Source of the DNA: Chloroflexota bacterium
Lineage (GTDB): Bacteria > Chloroflexota > Anaerolineae > Caldilineales > Caldilineaceae
Direction: 5' to 3'
Assembly: GCA_003577005.1 (NCBI GenBank)
Contig: QEUW01000382.1
Location: 1-8,674 of the forward strand
DNA length: 8,674 bases
Part shown: one piece after another, positions 1-5,188 of the stretch
Position numbering within the stretch: the stretch's first letter is position 1
How the letters are laid out: every line of letters begins with the position of its first letter
Made by a program: the position numbers and the translations under genes
The notes under the pieces: generated by a model
What the model saw: the letters and a program-made list of their open reading frames with translations, nothing else
The model's database searches: none
Told to the model about the DNA's origin: nothing

Positions 1-140
1 CCATCGTCAGTGGTGATGCGGGCGATGGGGACACGTACGACAGTGCCATGCTCGCCCAGCCGGGCGTTGCTGCCGGCCTTGCGCGGCCGGGTTCCTTCTA
101 GCCGCGCCCACTCGATTTTGCGAATCTGTGTTCCATTCAT
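1..140 (-). CDS. Partial CDS, probable enolase-superfamily (MR/MLE) enzyme, N-terminus
   Basis: A minus-strand reading frame starts at ATG (138-140) and is open to the window edge, giving about 46 residues that begin MNGTQIRKIEWARLEGTRPR. The segment ending VRVPIARITTDDG resembles the N-terminal capping domain of the mandelate racemase/muconate lactonizing enzyme family, where a strand of the type V-R-V/I-x-T-D-D-G precedes G-x-G-E. Such enzymes are dehydratases, epimerases or racemases acting on sugar acids or dipeptides. The catalytic barrel lies outside the window, so the reaction cannot be named. No good Shine-Dalgarno sequence is seen before the ATG. The gene diverges from the DUF4058 gene with 76 bases between the starts. 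The alternative is an unrelated hypothetical protein. The reading frame is moderately sure; the family rests on one short motif. Confidence 0.5.
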   Translation of the reverse strand, partial: MNGTQIRKIEWARLEGTRPRKAGSNARLGEHGTVVRVPIARITTDD

Positions 141-144
141 AAGA

Positions 145-173
145 TAGACAAGAGTCACCAGACTTGTTATACT
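145..173 (+). promoter_or_regulatory. Sigma70-type promoter of the DUF4058 gene
   Basis: A -35 box TAGACA (145-150) and a -10 box TATACT (168-173) are separated by exactly 17 bases; each matches the consensus at five of six positions. Transcription would start near 180, leaving a leader of about 37 bases. The -10 box is also the left arm of TATAC-N6-GTATA (168-183), a small inverted repeat that could bind a repressor or supply a -10 box to the opposite strand. Confidence 0.55.
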
Positions 174-216
174 GTTTTGTATAGATTACCAAGGGTCGCG
201 GGCAGAAAGGATCTTG

Positions 217-1002
217 ATGATGCAATCACCCTTTCGGGGGATGGACCCCTATTTGGAAGATCCTGCCGTCTGGAGCAGCGTTCATGTACGCCTGATCAAT
301 GCGATCAGTGACTTCCTCTCGCCGCGCGTGTTGCCCAATTTCTTTGTCGATATTCAACAACATGTTTACATCGTTACACCAGACGATCTACCTGACTCGC
401 TGATCATTCCTGATATTTATGTTGTTCATACGCCCAAAGGAGGGGCTGCGGCAGCAGTGGGGGCTGTCACCCCGCCAACCCTCATTGAACCGGTCTATGA
501 AGTCGAGATTCGCACCCAATCCATCGAAATCCGCGATAGACAGAATCGTTCGGTTGTCACTGTCATCGAACTCCTTTCACCTTTTAACAAGGCTGCGGGA
601 ACGCAGGGAGAGCGGGCGTTTCAAGAGAAGCGAAAGAAAGTCATGGCGTCGGACGCACACTGGATCGAAATCGATCTATTGCGTGGCGGCACTCGACCAC
701 GTGAGGTCGCCGGAAAGAGTGACTATTATGCCTTACTCAAACGCAGCGACCACTTGATTCCCTACGAGGTCTGGTATTTTGATCTGCGCGACCCCCTGCC
801 TACGATTGCGGTTCCACTGCGGGAACCTTTTGGCGATGTGCCGCTCGATCTACAGACCGTCTTTGCGGACATGTACCGTCGCGCTCACTATGCGGAGAGC
901 ATCGACTACACGGGCACCATCCCGTTACCACGCCTCAAACCGGCTGAAGCGAATTGGGTGCGCAAGCAGGTCGAAACCTGGCAGCAGACGCGTGCAGCGT
1001 AA
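217..1002 (+). CDS. DUF4058 family protein
   Basis: The 261-residue product matches DUF4058 (common in cyanobacteria, Chloroflexota and planctomycetes) along its whole length. Visible hallmarks are the N-terminal PFRGMDPYLE, the PDIYV segment near residue 65, VIELLSPFNK (about 116-125), the basic stretch EKRKK (about 137-141) and WIEIDLLRGG (about 149-158). No signal peptide or membrane segment is seen, so it is probably cytoplasmic. The function of the family is not established. The order of conserved E/D and K residues recalls restriction-like (PD-(D/E)XK) folds, but that is only an inference. An AAAGGA ribosome site (206-211) precedes three in-frame possible starts, TTG 214, ATG 217 and ATG 220; spacing favours 217 or 220. 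It has its own promoter and converges on the transporter operon, ending 32 bases from the last permease gene, so it is probably not functionally tied to it. Confidence 0.88.
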   Translation: MMQSPFRGMDPYLEDPAVWSSVHVRLINAISDFLSPRVLPNFFVDIQQHVYIVTPDDLPDSLIIPDIYVVHTPKGGAAAAVGAVTPPTLIEPVYEVEIRTQSIEIRDRQNRSVVTVIELLSPFNKAAGTQGERAFQEKRKKVMASDAHWIEIDLLRGGTRPREVAGKSDYYALLKRSDHLIPYEVWYFDLRDPLPTIAVPLREPFGDVPLDLQTVFADMYRRAHYAESIDYTGTIPLPRLKPAEANWVRKQVETWQQTRAA

Positions 1003-1034
1003 TGCGCCTGCACTCTTCAAAGCCATCTTGAATT

Positions 1035-1940
1035 CTATCCTTTCAACCCCTGCATGGCCACGCCCTCGATGATATATCGTTGCAAGAGCAGATAGATCAC
1101 AAAGATCGGCAGCATCACCAGCACTGAGGCCGTGGTAAAGAGGTGGTATTCCACAAAGAACTGGCCCACGTACTCGACCAAACCAACCGTAACCGGATAC
1201 ATTTCGCTGCGCTGCGCCACCACGAGCGGCCAGATCAGGTCATCGTACTTGAAGATAAAGACGATGATCGCCAGCGCGGCGATGTTGTGGCGTGTCAGCG
1301 GCATAACGATACGCCAGAAAATGCCAAACTCGGTGGCGCCGTCGATGCGGGCCGCATCGAGCAGGTCGTTGGGCACGCTGAGCATGGCCTGTCGCATGAG
1401 AAAGACCCCAAACGGGAAGATCACCGACGGCAGGATCATCCCCCAGTAGGTGTTGACCATGGGGATGCGCGTCCACTCTTGCACCCGCAGCAGCATCTTG
1501 AAGAGCGGCAGCAGATAGGTGATAAAGGGCACCATGGAAGCCGCCAGCACAAACCAGAAGAACATGTTGCCCAGGCGTGACGGGTCTTTGACGATCACAT
1601 AGCCGATGAGGCTGCTGGTGAAGATGACAACCAGAGTCGAGCCGCCCGAATAGATGAACGAATTGAGAAAGTAACGGGCAAATTTGGCATGCCAAACCTC
1701 CGGGTAATTTGCCAGGGTAAACTCCTGGGGCCACCACGTCGGCGGGATGGCGCGCAGCTCGGCTGCCGTCTTGAGCGAGGCTATCACCACCCAATAGAAG
1801 GGCACAAAGAAGATGATCGCCCCCAACGCCAGCACCAGGTAAAGCGCAATGCGCCCCGCACTGCGTTGGAGACGCTCAACGCTCAGCGCCCGCGCCGGCA
1901 GCGTCTGCTGCTGTGTTCCGATTGAGGTTGTCGTCTCCAT
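1035..1940 (-). CDS. Carbohydrate ABC transporter permease, MalG/UgpE-like
   Basis: The 301-residue product is an inner-membrane permease of the binding-protein-dependent sugar transporters (CUT1 type). It has a cytoplasmic N-terminus, a first membrane segment at about 31-55 and further segments near 98-117, 125-150, 165-187, 218-240 and 268-288. The ATPase-coupling EAA loop is clear: DAARIDGATEFGIFWRIVMP at 195-214. The C-terminus GVAMQGLKG resembles the MalG ending. The ATG at 1938-1940 is preceded by GGGAG at suitable spacing. It is the last gene of the minus-strand cluster, 259 bases after the dioxygenase gene, instead of directly behind its MalF-like partner (4172-5080) as is usual. That gap holds repeats and a MITE-like element, so a separate promoter is possible but none is convincing. 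The family is sure; the substrate is unknown. Confidence 0.93.
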   Translation of the reverse strand: METTTSIGTQQQTLPARALSVERLQRSAGRIALYLVLALGAIIFFVPFYWVVIASLKTAAELRAIPPTWWPQEFTLANYPEVWHAKFARYFLNSFIYSGGSTLVVIFTSSLIGYVIVKDPSRLGNMFFWFVLAASMVPFITYLLPLFKMLLRVQEWTRIPMVNTYWGMILPSVIFPFGVFLMRQAMLSVPNDLLDAARIDGATEFGIFWRIVMPLTRHNIAALAIIVFIFKYDDLIWPLVVAQRSEMYPVTVGLVEYVGQFFVEYHLFTTASVLVMLPIFVIYLLLQRYIIEGVAMQGLKG

Positions 1941-1987
1941 ACCAGGCTCCCAGAAAAGGATCTACCAGAAAACAGCCACTGCCTTTG

Positions 1988-2165
1988 GTGGACAGGTAGC
2001 CGAGAACACAGGTAGACAGGTATTTGTCACTAGGTTCTGTTGACATTTCAGCCTGCACAGCGGTGCGATGCACGTGCGCACCCCGGCTGGGTCATACACT
2101 GCTAGACAAATGTCAACAGAACCTATCTACCTGTCTATCTGTCTACCTGTTTCCCTGTCTACCCA
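1988..2165. repeat. Inverted array of 8-nt words (CTACCTGT), interrupted by a 95-bp element
   Basis: On the right (2127-2165) the octamers CTACCTGT, CTATCTGT, CTACCTGT, TTCCCTGT, CTACCC follow one another in strict 8-base register. On the left (1988-2022) the same word occurs on the opposite strand, again in 8-base steps (ACAGGTAG-type units, with one divergent unit). The inner parts, 2008-2022 and 2128-2142, are inverted repeats of 15 bases with one mismatch. The array lies between the dioxygenase stop and the start of the MalG-like permease, so its transcript could form a long hairpin. Between the arms sits a separate inverted-repeat element (2031-2125). The array is seen directly; any role in mRNA processing or stability is inferred. 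Confidence 0.75.
2031..2125. mobile_element. MITE-like element, 95 bp, with 18-bp perfect inverted ends
   Basis: The ends TAGGTTCTGTTGACATTT (2031-2048) and its exact reverse complement (2108-2125) frame 59 bases without coding capacity. The inside has its own nested hairpins: CAGCC/GGCTG (2049-2053/2085-2089) and GGTGCG/CGCACC (2062-2067/2077-2082). If the element proper starts at GGTTCTG, a TA dinucleotide lies at each border, as expected for a TA-target transposon such as IS630/mariner types, although TA is also part of the palindrome and proves little. No transposase is present, so it would have been mobilised in trans. It has landed in the loop of the octamer array. The alternative is a structured RNA element or protein-binding site. 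Confidence 0.6.
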
Positions 2166-2199
2166 AATCTGTCATTTCGATACCTTCTAAAGTCTACTG

Positions 2200-3084
2200 T
2201 TACGCTGCACGTTCTTCTGCCCACGCTTTGAGGGGGATATCCTCATCCCTGGGTCGCCAGTAGCGCGAGACAGGATGGACCAGCGGGTCTTCGCCGCTAT
2301 ACAGCGTGCTGCCCGTGCCCAGTTCGCCGAGCAACTGCAACTGGATCGGGGTGCAGTCGGCCAGTACCGACGCGTCCTGGTGGTCGTAGTCCGATGGGCG
2401 AATCCAGCGGTGGTTGTAGCCGTAGTAGAGACATTTGCGCGGATGGCCGGCCAGGTTGGGCGTGACAGCATGGATCAGCGCTGTTCGCCAGACCAGGGCC
2501 GTGCCAGGCCGCACGTTGACCTCGACGATGTCCGCCGGGTCGACGATATAGTTGCCTGCAGCGTCCTTCTGTGACCGGCGGTGGCTGCCGCGCACGACAC
2601 AGATCGCACCGCTGTTGTGCTGGGTCAGGTCGGTCAGATAGTAGCCGATCTTCATCTCCATATAGGGAATCACACCGTTGACGGACGGCCAGCCAAAGTT
2701 AGGGCCATCCGAATGCCAGGGGAAGAAGCTGTCTCTGGCGCCGAGATCTTTTTGCGCATCCTCTTGCCGCATGGGCGGGCGCACATCCATGTGCGACGTG
2801 CGGATCTGGATGTTGAAGCCCAGCACATCCACCACCAGCGGCAAGATTTTCGGGTGGTCGATGAGCGCCCGGAAGCGAGGATGGATGGCAACGATATTGC
2901 GGATCTGAAAAGCCTCGTGCGGCTCCAGGTTGCGCTCTTTGCGGTACTTGGCGTAGAGTTCGTCGACGACCTCGATCAATTCTTCGACTTCGGCGGGCGT
3001 CAACGCATCTTCCACCAAAAAGAAGCCGTCCTCGTCAAACTGTCGTTGTTGTTCGGGGGTAATCTGAAGCGGTTTGCCCGGCAT
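2200..3084 (-). CDS. Phytanoyl-CoA dioxygenase (PhyH) family Fe(II)/2-oxoglutarate oxygenase
   Basis: The 294-residue product belongs to the PhyH superfamily, which hydroxylates small molecules using Fe(II), oxygen and 2-oxoglutarate. The iron triad is visible: H124 and D126 in FPWHSDGP, and distal H205 in ALIHAVTPN. R216 (GHPRKCLYYGY) is placed to bind the 2-oxoglutarate carboxylate. The N-terminal region PEQQRQFDEDGFFLVEDALTPAEV is the usual opening of the family. No signal peptide is seen; it should be cytoplasmic. The frame is open further upstream to 3225, but ATG 3082-3084 is chosen because AAGGAG lies 7 bases before it and the family homology starts there. It lies only 11 bases after the DoxX gene, whose TAA stop overlaps the ribosome site, so translation is probably coupled. 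The context suggests that it oxidises the imported compound or a derivative; the substrate is unknown. Confidence 0.9.
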   Translation of the reverse strand: MPGKPLQITPEQQRQFDEDGFFLVEDALTPAEVEELIEVVDELYAKYRKERNLEPHEAFQIRNIVAIHPRFRALIDHPKILPLVVDVLGFNIQIRTSHMDVRPPMRQEDAQKDLGARDSFFPWHSDGPNFGWPSVNGVIPYMEMKIGYYLTDLTQHNSGAICVVRGSHRRSQKDAAGNYIVDPADIVEVNVRPGTALVWRTALIHAVTPNLAGHPRKCLYYGYNHRWIRPSDYDHQDASVLADCTPIQLQLLGELGTGSTLYSGEDPLVHPVSRYWRPRDEDIPLKAWAEERAA

Positions 3085-3095
3085 TCCTGTTCTCC

Positions 3096-3485
3096 TTATC
3101 CGCCTAAGCCAAACGGCCACGGCCGCGGGATTGCCAAAAACATGAGCGCCGAACCCATCAGCGCCATATTTTTCATGAACTGGATCATCTCCATCTGTTT
3201 CGACTGGGGGTCTTCGACGGTCCAAAAATTGTGCATCATGAGCGAGACCGGCAAGTAAAAGAGCACGATGGCCAACACGCCGATCAGCGGGTAAAAACCA
3301 AGCAAGATGCTCAAACCACCGATCAACAACAGCACGCCACTCCCGATCACGGCGATTTGCGGCGCGGGCACCCCTTTTGAGCTGGCGTACCCGCTCATAC
3401 CGCCTACCTGTGTAAAGTGATTGTAGGCGTTCATCAAGTAAAAGATCCCCACAATGATCCGCCCGATCAGGAACAGGATATCCAT
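3096..3485 (-). CDS. DoxX family membrane protein
   Basis: A 129-residue hydrophobic protein with four predicted membrane segments (about 2-20, 42-63, 65-85 and 103-119), typical length and layout of DoxX. Family-like features are the opening GRIIVGIFYLMNAYNHF, GVPAPQIAV before helix 2, and HNFW at 85-88 after helix 3. DoxX proteins are membrane parts of poorly defined redox systems (first named from a thiosulfate:quinone oxidoreductase of an archaeon; also linked to thiol-stress responses). An open frame continues upstream to 3809, but that extension overlaps the cupin gene in another frame. ATG 3483-3485 is right because AGGAGG stands 4 bases before it and the protein starts with the expected helix. 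It is followed after 11 bases by the dioxygenase gene. A role as electron or quinone partner is possible but not shown. Confidence 0.85.
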   Translation of the reverse strand: MDILFLIGRIIVGIFYLMNAYNHFTQVGGMSGYASSKGVPAPQIAVIGSGVLLLIGGLSILLGFYPLIGVLAIVLFYLPVSLMMHNFWTVEDPQSKQMEMIQFMKNMALMGSALMFLAIPRPWPFGLGG

Positions 3486-3572
3486 TTTGCCTCCTCTGCT
3501 ACCATCTGTGCTATGATGTTGACAAAACAAGAACAGTACACCTGTTTGCTGCTCAATGTAGATTGGTGGTGG

Positions 3573-3588
3573 ACCAGAGAAATCTGGT
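3573..3588 (-). other. Small GAAA-type hairpin between cupin and doxX genes
   Basis: In the 142-base gap between the cupin stop and the DoxX start, ACCAGA and TCTGGT form a perfect 6-bp stem around a 4-base loop (GAAA on the plus strand, TTTC on the transcribed strand). No U-tract follows, so it is not an intrinsic terminator. The gap is otherwise featureless apart from the DoxX ribosome site. Confidence 0.3.
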
Positions 3589-3627
3589 TTCTGAAAGGAC
3601 TCTACGCGCACCATCCATACGCCCGCT

Positions 3628-4107
3628 TTACGGCGCAGGATGGATCGGATCGATCCAATAAACTTCCTCCGGTTCTTCCACTGCCGGAATATCCAGGTTG
3701 ACCACCACCGGCTCCTGGTCGCTGCGCACGAGCACACAGTGGAGCTCCTCATCCGCCAATGCATTGATCTCCTGGTGCGGCACATAGGGCGGGACATAAA
3801 TAAAGTCACCCGGCCCGGCCTCGGCTACATACTCCAGCCGCTCGCCCCAACGCATACGCGCCCGGCCCTTGACCACATAGATCACGCTCTCCAGTTCGCC
3901 ATGATGGTGGGCGCCGGTCTTGGCGTCGGGGTGGATGGTTACCGTGCCGGCCCAGAGCTTGTTAGCCCCAGCTGTCGCCCGGTTGATGGCCGCCGCGCGC
4001 GTCATGCCGGGCGTCTGGGGCGTGTTGAGGTCGAGCGCATCTCCTTTGACGATGCGGACGCCGTGTGCGCGCCAGTTGGGTGTCGGTTGGTCGCTTATCC
4101 TTACCAT
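3628..4107 (-). CDS. Single-domain cupin protein
   Basis: The 159-residue product is a single-domain cupin. Motif 1 is GAHHHGELESVIYVVKG at 65-81, giving metal ligands H67, H69 and E73 (H68 also present). Motif 2 is PGDFIYVPPYVPHQEIN at 99-115 with H111 as fourth ligand. Such small cupins bind a divalent metal and act as isomerases, dioxygenases or sugar-responsive sensors, and cannot be assigned further from sequence. No signal peptide is seen. ATG 4105-4107 is preferred, with AAGG 7 bases upstream; a TTG at 4111-4113 would add two residues but is too close to the AAGG. It lies 64 bases after the MalF-like permease; most of that gap is a heptamer hairpin. Operon position suggests it works on the imported compound or with the downstream dioxygenase. 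Confidence 0.88.
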   Translation of the reverse strand: MVRISDQPTPNWRAHGVRIVKGDALDLNTPQTPGMTRAAAINRATAGANKLWAGTVTIHPDAKTGAHHHGELESVIYVVKGRARMRWGERLEYVAEAGPGDFIYVPPYVPHQEINALADEELHCVLVRSDQEPVVVNLDIPAVEEPEEVYWIDPIHPAP

Positions 4108-4120
4108 CCTCAAACCTTAA

Positions 4121-4174
4121 GTGACGAGTGATGAGTGAGATGAGATAAAGTCACTCGTCACTCATCACTCATCA
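4121..4174. repeat. Inverted array of 7-nt words (TCACTCR) after the permease stop
   Basis: The right arm (4151-4174) reads TCACTCG, TCACTCA, TCACTCA, TCA in heptamer steps; the left arm (4121-4138) has GTGACGA, GTGATGA, GTGA, the reverse complement of the same word. The 18-base arms 4121-4138 and 4151-4168 pair with two mismatches around a 12-base loop. The permease stop codon (4172-4174) is itself the last three bases of the array. In the minus-strand transcript this gives a stable hairpin directly behind the permease gene and before the cupin gene. No U-tract is present, so it fits mRNA stabilisation or partial attenuation better than termination. Confidence 0.75.
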
Positions 4175-5080
4175 ATACTCATACGTCGCGCGGATAAACC
4201 GGTACTGGATATACCCCACCCCCACCATGATCACAAAGTAGATGGCGGCCATGGCGCTGCCGTAGCCCTCATGACCGTAGGCAATGGCCGTGTTGAAGAT
4301 GTGAAAGGCCATCAGATTGGTGGCAAAATTGGGACCGCCGCGCGTGCCGCCGCCTGCTTCGGCGGTCATGACATAGACCTCGGTAAAGGCGAGAAAGGCG
4401 CTCAACGTGGTCACGATCACCACAAAGGTCATCGTGGGCATGAGCAGCGGGATGGTGATGCGCCAGAAACGCTGCCAGCCGTTGGCGCCATCCACCTGCG
4501 CCGCCTCGTAGTACATAACCGGGATCGCCTGCAAGCCGGCCAGAAAGAGCACCATGGCAAAACCGGCCTCTTTCCAGATGCGCATAATGGCGAGCGAGCG
4601 CAGCGCCCATTCGCTCACGGTCAACCAGCGGATCGGGCCGAGGCCAAACCAGCCGATGATCACATTGAGCAAACCCTGCTGGCCGGGCAGATAGATGTAG
4701 CGCCAGACCAACGCGATCGCCACCAGCGGCACCACATACGCCGTAAAGAACGAAACCGTAAAGATACCGCGCACGGTGAGATTGCGGATCGAATTGACCG
4801 CAATCGCCAACAGCAACCCCAGGATCGTCACCCCCGGCACGACCATAAAGGCAAAGCGGAAGGTCACCCCCAACGATTTGCGAAAGACGGGGTCATCTGT
4901 AAACAGCTTGCGGTAGTTTGCCAGCCCCGCAAAGTCGAACTGGCCCGGCTCTTTGATGAAGAAGCTCCAATAGAACATCTCCAGGATGGGAATCCACAGC
5001 AGCACCAGGATGAACAGGAACGAGAGCAGCAGCACCGCTCGTCCCATTATGTGTTTGGGAAACCAGGATTCGGTGTACAT
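4172..5080 (-). CDS. Carbohydrate ABC transporter permease, MalF/UgpA-like
   Basis: The 302-residue product is an inner-membrane permease of the CUT1 sugar-transporter type. Membrane segments lie near 15-38, 72-95, 106-127, 162-186, 212-236 and 276-296. The EAA loop that contacts the ATPase is clear: EAAQVDGANGWQRFWRITIP at 192-211. With six segments it is UgpA/LacF-like, without the long extra periplasmic loop of E. coli MalF. The gene follows the binding-protein gene by 106 bases. The ATG at 5078-5080 has no Shine-Dalgarno sequence: the bases before it are AATGGTT-type heptamers. A later ATG (residue 12) is no better supported, so the first is kept. Initiation may rely on coupling or on an unstructured A/T-rich leader. 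The partner permease is encoded 2.2 kb downstream, after three other genes. Confidence 0.93.
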   Translation of the reverse strand: MYTESWFPKHIMGRAVLLLSFLFILVLLWIPILEMFYWSFFIKEPGQFDFAGLANYRKLFTDDPVFRKSLGVTFRFAFMVVPGVTILGLLLAIAVNSIRNLTVRGIFTVSFFTAYVVPLVAIALVWRYIYLPGQQGLLNVIIGWFGLGPIRWLTVSEWALRSLAIMRIWKEAGFAMVLFLAGLQAIPVMYYEAAQVDGANGWQRFWRITIPLLMPTMTFVVIVTTLSAFLAFTEVYVMTAEAGGGTRGGPNFATNLMAFHIFNTAIAYGHEGYGSAMAAIYFVIMVGVGYIQYRFIRATYEY

Positions 5081-5188
5081 AATGGTTAATGGTTAACGCT
5101 CAATGGTTCATGGTTAACGTCAACGGCTAATGTCTGATCTGCGCTCAGTAACTATTGACAATTAACCATGAACCATTGGGCATTGCTT
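5081..5188. repeat. Inverted array of 7-nt words (AATGGTT) between binding-protein and permease genes
   Basis: The left arm reads AATGGTT, AATGGTT, AACGCTC, AATGGTT, CATGGTT, AACGTCA in 7-base register from 5081. The right arm reads ATTGACA, ATTAACC, ATGAACC, ATTGGGC, ATTG from 5154. CAATGGTTCATGGTTAA (5101-5117) is perfectly inverted at 5162-5178 (17 bp), and GTCAA/TTGAC (5119-5123/5155-5159) extends the stem past a one-base bulge. The array fills the whole gap and touches both neighbours: the permease start lies at its left edge and the binding-protein stop at its right edge. A hairpin between a binding-protein gene and its permease gene is a known way to keep the former mRNA abundant (as with REP sequences between malE and malF); that role here is inferred. 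Confidence 0.78.

Noticed and set aside
1003..1034. Bidirectional terminator between the convergent DUF4058 and permease genes
   Set aside because: The 32 bases show no hairpin with a T-tract on either strand.
2031..2125. Promoters supplied by the TTGACA hexamers in the 95-bp element ends
   Set aside because: No -10-like sequence lies at 16-18 bases from either copy; the nearest, TATGAC on the minus strand, is only 14 bases away.
3085..3225. N-terminal extension of the PhyH protein
   Set aside because: The extra 47 residues overlap the DoxX gene out of frame and do not resemble the family; ATG 3082-3084 has a good ribosome site.
3096..3809. Long open frame that would give a 237-residue protein with a C-terminal DoxX domain
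   Set aside because: The N-terminal 107 residues overlap the cupin gene in another frame and have low-complexity shadow composition; the internal ATG at 3483-3485 has AGGAGG and gives a normal DoxX length.
4121..5188. CRISPR array in the repeated intergenic sequences
   Set aside because: Repeat units are only 7 bases, contiguous and without unique spacers; no cas genes.
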